In this document: piece after piece, positions 43,911 through 53,892 of the stretch
Position numbering within the stretch: the stretch's first letter is position 1
Layout of the letters: every line of letters begins with the position of its first letter
Assembly: GCF_963082655.1 (NCBI RefSeq)
Contig: NC_081554.1
Location: 127,509,453-127,573,452, forward strand
Length of the DNA: 64,000 nt
Direction: 5' to 3'
DNA from: Stomoxys calcitrans
Taxonomy: Eukaryota > Arthropoda > Insecta > Diptera > Muscidae
Program-made: the position numbers and the translations under genes
Notes under the pieces: model-generated
Told to the model about the DNA's origin: nothing
The model's input: only the letters and a program-made list of their open reading frames with translations
Databases searched by the model: none

Positions 43911-44020
43911 TCATTTACAGGTAGTGGTAGTTGCACAACAACAAAATATTGAGTGCACTATCTGTCATAATCTGAGATTAGTGCAACTCTGATTTTGTGT
44001 ATGTTACTAGTTCGCGCCAT
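43911..44020 (+). repeat. Gypsy-remnant LTR fragment
   Basis: ATTCATTTACAGGTAGTGGT, GCACAACAACAAAATATTGA, GTGCACTATCTGTCAT and GCAACTCTGATTTTGTGTAT match 32034-32140. It is fused directly to the LINE endonuclease end at 43914. Confidence 0.65.
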
Positions 44021-44039
44021 TTCAATGAAACTTTCTATT

Positions 44040-45430
44040 CATGGCTGGTACTATGTTCGTTTTTCACCGTCAAAAACCCATGTTTTTCGCGATTCCTTTT
44101 TTTGAAACATACGAAAATTTCCATAATAAGATACAAATTTTGTTAAAATTTTACTATAAATATTGACAGAGTGTTCTACTGAATGAAATCAAAAATTTTT
44201 TTGTTTTAATATCTTTTATCTAATAAATTTAGCGAATGTAATACCTTCCTAAAGACTAAATTTCAGTGAAATTTTCTCTAAAGGAAAAGAAAGAAAACAT
44301 TTTTCTTAAGACAAAATTTCAAAATCTGAAAAAAAATTGTTGAACTTTCAATTAAATTTGTAATGAAGATTGAATTTCAATAAAATTTTTAAAGATAAAC
44401 ATTTCATAATTTTTTTTCTAAAGATAAGATTTTTATAAAACTTTTCTAAAAACAAAATTTTTAAATAAATTCACTAAAAATAAAATTTTAATAAAATTTC
44501 TCTTAAGACAAAAAAAATCATTGAAAACTTAATTTCAATGAGAGTATTTTTAAGACAAAATTTCAATAAAATTTTCTCGAATTTTTTTTTTTAAAGAGAA
44601 AATTATATTGAAAATTTATGGGGACAAAATTTTAATTAAACATTTTTTAAAGTCAAAATTTAAATGACTAACTAAATTTTTTCTAAAGACAAATTTTATC
44701 TTAAGAAGACTGATATGTTTTCTTTGGAGAAATTTTTGTTGAAATTTTGTCTATAAAAAAAGACTAATTTAAAAAAAATTTTTTCTAAATTTGTTTTTTT
44801 TTTTATTTCTCCAAAGAAAACATATCAGTGAAAAATCCTCTAAAGATAAAATTTGATCCGGTCCATCAAAAAATTATTTTTTAGAGACAAAATTTCAATA
44901 ATTTTTTCTAAACGTCAATGAAATGTTTTCTTAATATAAAATTTTGCACATCTTGAGTCCCATCAAAATATATTTTATATACAATACATTTCATAATAAA
45001 TCATTTTTTATAGACTAAATTAAAAAAATCTTAAGATCAATATTTGATCTTTAGAAAACTTGTGATAAAATTTTAATCAAATGTTTAAGATTTTTTGAAC
45101 AAAATATTGTTAAAAATTTCTTCGAAGTTAATATTTTCATGTCAATTAACAAACTTTTGACAAAATTTTCTCTAAAGACGTATATTTGGAAAAAAATTAC
45201 AAAATGTAATATAACAATTTTAGGAAAAATAATTTTCCGAAGGGGTAGGAAAAACTGTGGCGAAAATTGATAAGTCAAATTCCCAAATGTTGACAAAAAT
45301 TCGAAGACTTGCTAAATTGGGAAATCTTTTCAAACAGATGACATTTCTATTTATTTTTTCCTTTCACGCCTTATCTATCCAGTATTAACATTATGAAAAT
45401 TACATCAATGCAGGGCAACGTTGTTCTGGA
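44040..45430. repeat. AT-rich array of short AAAATTTC/AAAGACAAA repeats
   Basis: Begins with GGCTGGTACTATGTTCG (inverse of 61182-61198), then runs through many ~40-50 bp variants of TTTCTCTAAAGACAAAATTTCAATAAAATT. Length and phase vary. The 80-codon minus frame at 45051-45296 follows from base composition. No gene is seen. Confidence 0.65.
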
Positions 45431-45600
45431 TAAGTAAGGTTGAACAGAGGGTGCAGATATTAATCCGACCAATGCCACTATGGACATACACCTAAGCCAG
45501 TAATCGGCTTGTTGTGCGCACTAAAAACTATAAAGTAACCTCTAAAAAGAAAATTTTAAGTTAGGAATTCCTTACAAAATCCTTAATTGTTTTCAATACC

Positions 45601-45644
45601 ACTTAGGTGGAGACACAATACTGGTATTGTGTCTCCACCTAAGT
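45601..45644. repeat. Perfect 21-bp hairpin inside the LINE copy
   Basis: 45601-45621 (begins ACTTAGGTGGAGACACAATA) is the exact reverse complement of 45624-45644, with TG between. In the related copy at ~10700-10755 the left arm is unrelated sequence, so the arm arose here. Confidence 0.9.
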
Positions 45645-45814
45645 GCCGGTATCTGTTAGACGCGAAAGCCGGGCAAAGACAAAGGAAATGCTCCAACGTC
45701 TCACCATCTTCCCCGCATGCCCTACACATGCTATCACTTGCGCACCGATTTTACATACATAAGTGAGCTCGTAGTCCTGTGTCCCGCTTTGATAGCAATA
45801 ACTATACTGACTGG

Positions 45815-46405
45815 TGCGGCTGCAAGGGGGCTGTACCTTGAAATAGATTTATAATAAAACACTCGATTGCGTTATTGAATTGGCCTAATTATGGCTTTGG
45901 GAAAATATGTGATTATGTCTCGAGGAGATTGTAACCTGAGGTTGTTTGAGTTGCGTTGAAATTAGCTGAGGGTTAGCTGATGGAATTTTATTATCTACAT
46001 ATATAATAAATGAGTCTTAAAATACGTATAAAATACAAAAAAGAAAATGCCTACTTAATTCGTCCAGGCGGCAAACTATTTCACAATGTCTTGTAAAACG
46101 TAGTAGTCATTGACTCACTAATACAAACATTATGTAATCGGTGGTAAACGATCTCGAACAAATACAATTTAAAGAGCAACTTAAATAAATGGAAACGAAA
46201 GGAATTAAAACGATTACAACTATCGTCCGATAAGTCGCTCCCTCAGACTTGTAAGTTCACATTAACGACAATAAAATAAAACATGTACATATAAATCAAT
46301 CCAAATCAGTGGCAATAATCGCAAAAACATACATTGAAATAAATGGGGGCAAAACGAAAATGCTTTCAGTTACTTTCAAATATATGAATTATATGCATAA
46401 CCCTG
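45815..46405. other. Unidentified ~590-bp insertion in the LINE
   Basis: AT-rich, with no coding frame or clear terminal repeats. It starts CTGGTGCGGCTGCAAGGGGG and ends near TATGCATAACCCTGAACT. The missing LINE boundary words (CTGACC...CCTTC) lie on both sides, so it is a real insertion. No target duplication is clear. Confidence 0.5.
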
Positions 46406-46978
46406 AACTCCTTCTTACTTTCTTTCAGTAATAGCCTCGCCCTCTCACGATCTGGATCCCCGCATAGGATTTTTCGCCGTCCTACCGACCGTTTCGCTGT
46501 TTTTCAAGGTTGGGTGGGCATTTATCGCCCACGCCCATCGTGGAGAAGGCGTTAATCTCCTTCTTACACTGCAAGACTGTTCGTGGCCTTTCCGTCCTAG
46601 TTGTTATTGCCATTTTACTGTCCGTAAAGATATTAACACTCGGCTCGCGTTAGCACCACACTACCTCACGCATTTCGTGATCGCCCGGTTCTCCGCCTGC
46701 AGGACCTATTGTGGTCAGGCAGTCTAAATCAGATCTCAGTTCCTGGGTTTTCAATGTAGACCCCCAGGCCCACTCTGTCCTCTAGCTTTGATCCATCCGT
46801 GTAACATGATTTTCCAGATGCCAATACTAGGGTTCTGTCAATCCTAGAGTGTGCCGCTGGCAGCAGTGCCTCGCACTCGGACTCAAGGTTCATCTCAGGT
46901 ATCCGATCGGAAATCTCTCCCCTTCCTTCCAGATTTCCTATCATCGCCTGGATTATACTGCGAGTTCTGGATAAATTA

Positions 46979-47369
46979 CCGTTGCAGGCTTATGAAGAAT
47001 ATCTGGTTTGAATGGTAAAATAAAATTAAACCCAATTTTTTATGCAATTGAGTGTACAAACCTTAATAAATTTTATAGACTGCTATACCCACTTATTTCA
47101 ATTGTTAATTTTACGAATATATTCACTGCTATCCAGATATCTTAGGGTGATTTCTATTCTGAAAAAAAAAATTTTACACTTGTGCGCGACAACATTTTGC
47201 AAATGTCGGCCAAACCTCTCACATTTTGCATTTTCAATCGAACGTGTTCATATGTTGTCATTTCGACCAAATAATACCGTAAAAATCGCATCCTCGTCTT
47301 CGGATGAAGAACTTTTTAGCAAAACATCTAATCATGCCGTTAGCTAACTTTTTCCATTTCTATACCTTT
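46979..47369. other. Gene-free stretch
   Basis: The plus frame at 47042-47347 (101 codons) has protein-like letters by chance but no recognised domain, start context or partner. Nothing else is seen. Confidence 0.35.
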
Positions 47370-50300
47370 CTTCTTAATACTTGGCCGCTCCCCGATTTCA
47401 AGTACTCTGGGAAGACCAACAGTGTCCTGTGGAGGAAGACAAAGTCGGAATAGAAACGAAGGAAGCGCGCATGGCCCCTGGGTCTTCATGGAGGAATGTG
47501 ACTTCCAAAAGGATGCCACAGCTATCACGGAAAGGGAGGATGATCGCTGAGAAGGGTAAGGGGCCGCCTTCTTACGCCGGAGTGACAAGGAAACACAACA
47601 CAAATGAGAGTCTCAGGTGAGGCATTTGGTAAACGATGGGGTTATCGAACATGTATTGAAATCTGAAGGGGTCCACCCATACGAATTATGAGCTGTGAGT
47701 ATAGAGGAGACATCTTAACGCTGCGCTTTGCGTCAATGGAATGTATTGATACCTCGGTGGAAGTATCCACACTCCCTGTGGCGCAAAGCTCGACCTTGTG
47801 AAAAAGATGTTCATCCCACAGCTCACAAAAGCGACGGTCTTCCTCAAGGATGTGGGCGGCGAAATCGCGACGGAACGCATGATGGAAGTCTTAAACAAGC
47901 AAAACCAAAATTTGGAGAAATGACAGGTTTTCCACAGGGAGGAGAAGGAGGAAAGAACTCTCATTGTGGTTGGCCTTATCAAGTCTCCGTGGCAAGTTTG
48001 ACTAAGACTAAAGGCATGGCGTATTACGGGGCCATGGCAGTCTTCTTTAAGATTGGGAAGACAAGGATAGGCAAATATCCTCATATTGAGCCATCAGTCG
48101 GTGCTATGGCGGGGCACTCAATAACGCCTAACGGACATGGGGCCGATAACGATATTATCACCGACTCTCTCAATATTGGGAAGACTAGGATAAGTAAAGA
48201 TGCTAATACTTAAACATCCGACAGTGCAGGGGCGAGAGTCTCCACATAGCCCAACGAACAGGCACTCGATGGCAGAACCATCAACGACTTTCTCGAGATT
48301 ACGATGGATAAAAATCAGGCTTTGCAGTGACAGAGAATTCAATTCCGCTTAACGCACAGGGAGCCGACGATGTGACCACAACCTACTCCCAAGAAGCCCA
48401 TTTACTCGAAATTTGGAAGACTAGTATACGCAAAGATCCTTATATTGGAACATCAGACAGTGCAGGGAAGAAAGACTCAATACAGCCTAACGAACAGGAA
48501 CCCAATAATGGAAACATTACCAACTTTCTCAAGATTCGGAAGACTAGGATATGCAAAACTCCTAACATTAAAACGTCCACCCGTGCGAGACATCTACTCA
48601 CGCTCTGATGGAGGAAATCAGCAAGGGCAAGATTCATATTACCTGAATTCAAGAGCCATGTGTCGTTTAAAGTTTCTGGACTGAACCATATCAACTACCA
48701 AGTATACTATGCTAACACTGATACTCGTCCGAGGACCTGCGTTATTTGTGATCAAAAATTATATTATGTATTTTCCCCAGGGTTGTCAACGTCGGACGCA
48801 GTCATGAGACAGGGAGACGGTGGAGCATACATGGCATCATTTTATCTGCCTTTCGACACTCCGACACCACCACCTACGTCGGAGCTGCAAAGGTTGGTGA
48901 GGAAAGCAAACAGAAAATGAGGTACAAAAAGCGTGCGATGCGAACATTTCGTGAGGTAATACCAACATTAATATGCGGGGCCAAGAATTCTTGAATACAA
49001 ACGATGAAATAACACTTAATATTGGTAACACCACAACCTTTGTTAATAAGATTAGGGAGGAAATTTAGATGTGACAAACGATGAGGATCAGGATTGGAGG
49101 GTCTCCACTGAGCATTCATTCTCACACCATCGCTACATTAGGTTTAGAATAGCACGGCCACCGCCGAATCTGATAAGCTTCCATAATAAGTTGTAAACTA
49201 ACTGGCCAAAATTCGGAAGACTATTCAAAAGAAGACATGGGCAAGATAATATAGATTGTCCAAGCATAGAAGACATTGACGAAAATGTCAACAGTATTAC
49301 GACTGCACTGGTGGGGACTTTCGAAGATAGTTGTCCTCTTCGAGAAAGGAAATCAGCTCGTCGTAAAAAAGGGGAAGTTTACTGGAATGTGTACTATACA
49401 CGGTTCAAGGAATACAATAAGATTACCCGAGCGGTAGAACTTGTCGGAACGACATGGGAGTGAGAGCAGAAACAACGGTGGCTATGTTGAGGCTTTTGGT
49501 GAAAATGCATTTTCCACAGGATACGACGGGACTAACGGAAACACCAGAATCTTGGAATAATGGGTTGATCGAAGGGTTATCATAACGGGATTGATGGCCA
49601 AGGAAACCTTGAGAAGCTTCAAACTATTTAAGTCGTCCGGACCTAATGGGATATTTCCGGCGTTTCTACATAAGGAGGCCGACTATTTGACTATTTGTGC
49701 GGACCGACACATTGATCCAATCCTTTGACCAGTACCGGGTGGACCGGGTCCTAAGAGACTGGATAAACCATATGCTAAGGAACAGTTGGATAAATTGCGG
49801 GTCCTATGACATAAATGTGGGGGGGGAGAAAGTGGCACAAGGCACTCCACAAGGTGTATTTTTTCGCCATTCCTATGGGTGACTACCATAAATGACCTAT
49901 TAAGGATGCTGACTGGGGAGGGATTCGAGCCCGCCAGATACGCAGACGATGTTATAATACTTCTAAGGTTACAGATCCCAACCAGCTCGAAATGGGGCCT
50001 GAATCCGAGGATAGGCCACTGGCTCTTCAGGAGCGTGGATAGACCAATACTTACTTACGCCTCAGTAGTTTGGTGGACTGCTATGGAGAAAAAGGGCAAC
50101 ATAAGGACCATACAACAAGTTCAGAGAACATGTTGTCTTGGCATAGGTATAGCGATGAGGACCACGCCCACTAGGGCACTGGAGGCTATTCTAGATTTCC
50201 GACCCATTGATTGAGATTAAGTGTGAGTCAGCCACTGCCGCTATGAGACTTAAGGCGATGGAAGAATGGATTGAGGATGAGAGCAGCACATACCATCGCG

Positions 50301-50495
50301 GTATAATCGAGGCGACGATAGGAAGCCTGGAAGGAAGGGGAGTGGTTTCGGATACCTAAGATGACTTGAGGTCGAGTGCGAGGCACTGCCGCCAGCGGCA
50401 CAGTGTTGGATTGCAGAACCATAGTATTGCCATCTGGAAGACCATGTTACACGGATCGATCAAAACCAGAGGAAAGGGTGGGCCTGGAAGTTTAC
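47370..50495 (+). mobile_element. LINE, longest copy of its family, decayed (plus strand)
   Basis: ORF1 remains are at 47380-48600 (KGKGPPSYAGVTRKH at 47558; TKTKGMAYYGAMAVFFKIGKTR near 48010). The endonuclease lies at 48655-49190 (FKVSGLNHINYQVYYANTDT, GGAYMASFYLPFDTPTPPP, then WRVSTEHSFSHHRYIRFRI) and a linker at 49340-49460 (RRKKGEVYWNVYYTRFKEYN). RT pieces lie at 49620-50215 (VDRVLRDWINHML, GGEKVAQGTPQGV, and the catalytic box RYADDVI at ~49938). RNase H-proximal sequence runs to ~50490. A deletion after YADDV joins to RPILTYASVVWW. Frameshifts are numerous. It shows the full domain order for the family also seen at 10.5, 16.9, 40.3 and 45.4 kb. Confidence 0.8.
48050..48590 (+). repeat. 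~120-bp coding repeats inside LINE ORF1
   Basis: GGGAAGACAAGGATAGGCAA (48057), GGGAAGACTAGGATAAGTAA (48177), GGAAGACTAGTATACGCAAA (48416) and GGAAGACTAGGATATGCAAA (48538), with a degraded unit near 48295, spaced ~120 bp. Same unit as at 17469-18045 in the sister copy. Confidence 0.75.
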
Positions 50496-51547
50496 ATTGT
50501 GAACATCGAACTAGAAAATTCATACAGAATTTTATCTTAGAAAAATGTTTGTTAAATTTATGTCTTTAGGACTAATTTTTGTAAAATAATTTTGCCAAGA
50601 AAATTCCATGAAGATTTTGCTTTAAAGAAACTTTTAATAACTTTTCGTTTAAAAAAATCACAAAAATTGTATCTTTTGAAAAAATTACATTGCTAGTCTT
50701 TAAAAATAATACATTAACCTATTAACTACAAAAAATACCCAAGAATAGGGCTGCTTTAGAAAAATTCTAGCTAGAGCTGGGAAAAAAGGTACCGTAATGA
50801 AATTTGGATTAACGTAAAGTGGTTGACTGAAATGAGTCATGTTTTGGGGGAAAATTGGATTGTCGAAAGTCGGCAGTTTTTTTATGTTTTATGCCAAATC
50901 AATAAATCCAGCTATCTTCGCTCATATCATAAAATATTAAGAAATTATTTTTTTGTTGTATGGGCTTATGAAATAAAAATATTTTTTTTCAAAAATTGTT
51001 AAAATTCAAAATATTTAAATATTCAAGGATCAGGCTTAATGGTTAACATTTTTTCTTCAAAAATATTTATTGAAATTTCATTTGTTTGGGACAGATAAGC
51101 ATAATAAAAAGACTTTAAAAATGTTTATGCAAAATGTAGTGTCACAAAATGCAAAATTGCATTGTCTTTAGAGCGTTTTTCGCCGAAATTGTTTCCTTAA
51201 AAAAATTTAGTAAATGTAGTTTTTAAAAAAGTTTTATTGAAATTTTTATTCATAAAAATTTTGTCTTTGGAAAAAATTTTATAATCGGCTTAATGGTTAA
51301 CATTTTTTCTTCAAAAATATTTATAGAAATTTGATTTGTTTGGGGGAGATAAGCATAATAAAAAGACTTTAAAATGTTTATGCAAAATGTAGTGTCACAA
51401 AATGCAAAATTGCATTGTCTTTAGAGAGGTTTTCGCAGACATTTTTTCCTTAAAAAAATTTAGTAAATGTAGTTTTTAAAAAAATTTTATTGAAATTTTT
51501 ATTCATAAAAATTTTGTCTTTTGAAACAATTTAAAAAATAATTTTTT
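50496..51547. repeat. AT-rich short-repeat tract with a 258-bp tandem duplication
   Basis: Similar in style to 44040-45430. A block (GGCTTAATGGTTAACATTTT, GATAAGCATAATAAAAAGAC, TGTAGTGTCACAAAATGCAA) starting at ~51034 recurs at ~51292, 258 bp on. 50720-50960 is unassigned. Confidence 0.65.
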
Positions 51548-51830
51548 CTTAGGCCACTGGAGAGCGCAATTCTTATCCGATTTGGATAAGAATTGCGAAA
51601 TTTTGCGTGATATGTTTTGTTACGACTTCCAGCAACTGTGCTAAGTATGGTTCAAATCGGTCCATAACCTGATATAGCTGCTTCCTCTAAATCCTTCAAC
51701 ATACCTGTCCAATACGGTCTGAATCGATCTACAGCCTTGTGACTTCTAATATGGTGTACAACATTCAATTAATTTATGGTCCGAATCGGACTATAACTTA
51801 TTTTCCATTCTTTGTTTGCCTTAAAAGAGA
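51548..51830. repeat. Fragment of the abundant repeat family
   Basis: AGAGCGCAATTCTTATCCGA, CCAGCAACTGTGCTAAGTAT, CCATAACCTGATATAGCTGC and ATTCTTTGTTTGCCTTAAAA match units at 14160-14600 and the end at ~20230. Confidence 0.7.
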
Positions 51831-52785
51831 TACCGCTTTTTTTGGGTGGGTTAACCACATACATAATGCTTGTGAGTGGCGTTGATTTTGCTTTTTTGCT
51901 TTTGGATGTCGAGTCTATGATTTTAAGTGAGAGTCAAAGAAATGGCGAAACATTCTTAGCAACGCCAAAATGTCATAAAATTGTTAATTTCGTGTAATCA
52001 TAAACCGCTGAACAAATGTTCTTAAAATTTTTAAAGATCGTGTGAAATAGTCAAAGTTTGGTAATTAATTTCTTTATTTTTACACTTTTCTATCTCAAAA
52101 AGTCAGATCTCGGTAGTATGTTAAGTAATTTTAGCGAGAATTTTTTTTATCAATATTTTTCAAGATATTTGTAAATTTGAAATAATTTTTATTTAATTTT
52201 ATCATTTTTATATATGCTACACAACACTATGGGAGAGGTTAGCATTTCAGCCACTGTGGTATTGTGTAGCCAAATGCCATTTTTTGACGACTTTAGCTTT
52301 TTGTATTACGTAAATTTGTTTTGTCAAAAGGTTCACGTACTTACTTATAGTTTAACTTGGAGTATATTTTTAATAAAATTTCATTCAGTCTTACCGTTGT
52401 GCGACTAAAGTCGGAATCTCTGACCTTTTTAGAGTAAAATGACTTCTTATGCAACCTTTTGAAATTTCTTCTTTGCAGAAAATTATTTTTTTGCCTTGTA
52501 AGTTTGTTCTTTAGTTTCAACCCGACTTTCACCATATTTATTTCTTCTTTGTTTTCCAGGTGCTTGTTCGCTTGAGTTTCTCCTTGGGTCATTTCTTACA
52601 AGACTACCAGTCTACTATTCTTAAGAAAAATTTACTTTTTGTGCGATCTTTTCAAATTCTTAACAGTATCAAATTACACCGCTTGTAGTTTTACAGTTAC
52701 AAACGGATCGTGCTTATTGAGTTTTCAAATTGTTAATGACATATAAATCTAAAGTACCCACTTTTTCTTGGCGCTATTCCTTCGC
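51831..52785. other. Gene-free stretch
   Basis: No supported gene. Small open frames (51812-51997, 52341-52592 minus) lack recognisable features. No paired repeat was found. Confidence 0.4.
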
Positions 52786-53607
52786 ATGGTTTTTATACCC
52801 ACCACCATAGGATAGGGGTATACTAATCTAGTTAATCCGTCGAAATACATCGAAAAATTCCTCTAAGACACCATCTGACGAAATCATGATAGAGGTCGAA
52901 CGCGTAAAGCTAGCCGCTTGAAATTTTGCACAGATAATTAATATTGATGTAGGTCATTGCAAATGGCCATATCGAGGGGGTCCGGCCCGTGCTGATATTT
53001 TGTCATTAGAGGATATTACGCTGAAATTTTGTCCTTAGAAAAATTTCATTAAAATTTGATTAGAAAACATTTCATTAAAATTTTGTTTTTGCTTAGAATT
53101 TCATTACAATTTTGCCCTAAAAAAATAATTTTAAGGAGGCCCTGGCCTCTGCATGTCGTCTTTGTTGAAAAAATACGAAATTCATTGAAAATCATTTAAA
53201 AAAATTTTACTGAAATTTTTTGCTTAAAATAAAATTGGTTCCTTAAGACGAAATCATTTTGGGGTGGGTCTGAGGGCCCCCCAGGCTACGTCCCTGGCTT
53301 CCATATAAACCGATTTGTCTTCTTAAGCCCCTGGAAGACCCAATTTTCATCCGATTTGGCTGAAATTTTGCTCTGTTATGACTGTCAACAACTGTGCCAA
53401 GTACGGTCGGAATCGGTATATAACCTTATAAAGCTCCCATATAAACCGATCTCCCGATTTAACTTCTTAAGCCCCTGGAAGCCGCAATTCTTGTCTGGTT
53501 TGGCTGATATAAACCGATCTCCCGATTTGACTTCTTGAGTCCATACAAGCCGCAATTTTTGTCCGAGTAGGCTGAAATTTTGCAGGCGATGTTCTGTTTC
53601 GACTCCC
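52786..53607 (+). repeat. Abundant repeat element, broken copy
   Basis: The left end is GGTTTTTATACCCACCACCATAGG, then GCTAGCCGCTTGAAATTTTG and AATGGCCATATCG. An AT-rich stretch (53000-53290) with TTTCATTAAAATTTTG units follows. Then come units with CTTCTTAAGCCCCTGGAAG (53313, 53464) and ATATAAACCGATCTCCCGAT at 53437 and 53508. The sequence stops at GACTCCCAAC (53601) and appears to resume at ~59290 after the nested retrotransposons. Confidence 0.65.
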
Positions 53608-53702
53608 AACTCTTAGATTGTGGAAAAAGTTAAATTTGAGGTTGCAAAAATAAAGGAATTTATTTGAAGAAATGAAATTTGTAATGAACTTCTAGAATAT
53701 TG

Positions 53703-53707
53703 CAAAC
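53703..53707. repeat. Target-site duplication, left (CAAAC)
   Basis: CAAAC precedes the left LTR; the same five bases follow the right LTR at 58355-58359. Joining the flanks recreates the copia LTR sequence seen at 59216-59225, which has only one such site. Confidence 0.88.
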
Positions 53708-53892
53708 TGTTAAATTCCTCAGAAATAAGTAGCAGTTTTCGTACAAAGTATTATAAACTATTTATTCAGTTAATATAACAAGAGATCTTCTCTATACAAA
53801 AAGTAAGAAGGAATGAAAATACGAAGTAGTAAAGGTTGCCATATCATGCACATAATGATCATATGTTCATGATGCCAGATCAATACATAACA
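53708..53892 (-). repeat. 3' LTR of the gypsy element
   Basis: 185 bp, TGTTAAATTC to ATACATAACA. It differs from the other LTR at five positions (two in AGTAGCAGT, one each in CTCTAT, GTAAGAAGG and ATATCATG). The pol frame ends inside it. Confidence 0.95.

Larger units (their letters stand above)
40345..43914 (-). mobile_element. LINE remnant split by three MITE copies (minus strand)
   Basis: Right to left: endonuclease C-terminal part at 43914-43591 (CDANSHHISWGSTNINKRGK, LNIGNTATFIYRIREEV) and linker at 43594-43380 (RRLDNRARRKKEE, YNKITRE). RT is at 42111-41480 (SVFIPKPDK, AYRLISLPSFLLKTMERIVD, VAETALHEVV, WIDIEGAFNNV; a YADN-like box near 41575 where YADD is expected). The region after RT is at 41198-40914 (LKEMGEWIEDWNGSYHRG) and RNase H at 40878-40636 (GVYIKNPGTDI, NTVLQDEIQAIT). 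Gaps are filled by MITE copies at 41270-41475, 42215-42460 and 43190-43378. The YADN box alone would disable RT. Confidence 0.75.
45437..46978 (-). mobile_element. LINE 3' fragment with insertion and hairpin (minus strand)
   Basis: The left end is the LINE 3' end shared with 10540-10920 (TGGACATACACCTAAGCCAG, CGGCTTGTTGTGCGCACTAA). The right part encodes RNase H (GVYIENPGTEI near 46740) and the preceding region (EGRGEISDRIPEMNLESECEALLPAA at 46944-46850). At 45815-46405 an unrelated ~590-bp sequence interrupts what is contiguous at 10910-10925. Not functional. Confidence 0.75.

Noticed and set aside
47042..47347. 101-codon plus-strand frame
   Set aside because: No recognised family, between LINE pieces, no repeated protein evidence.
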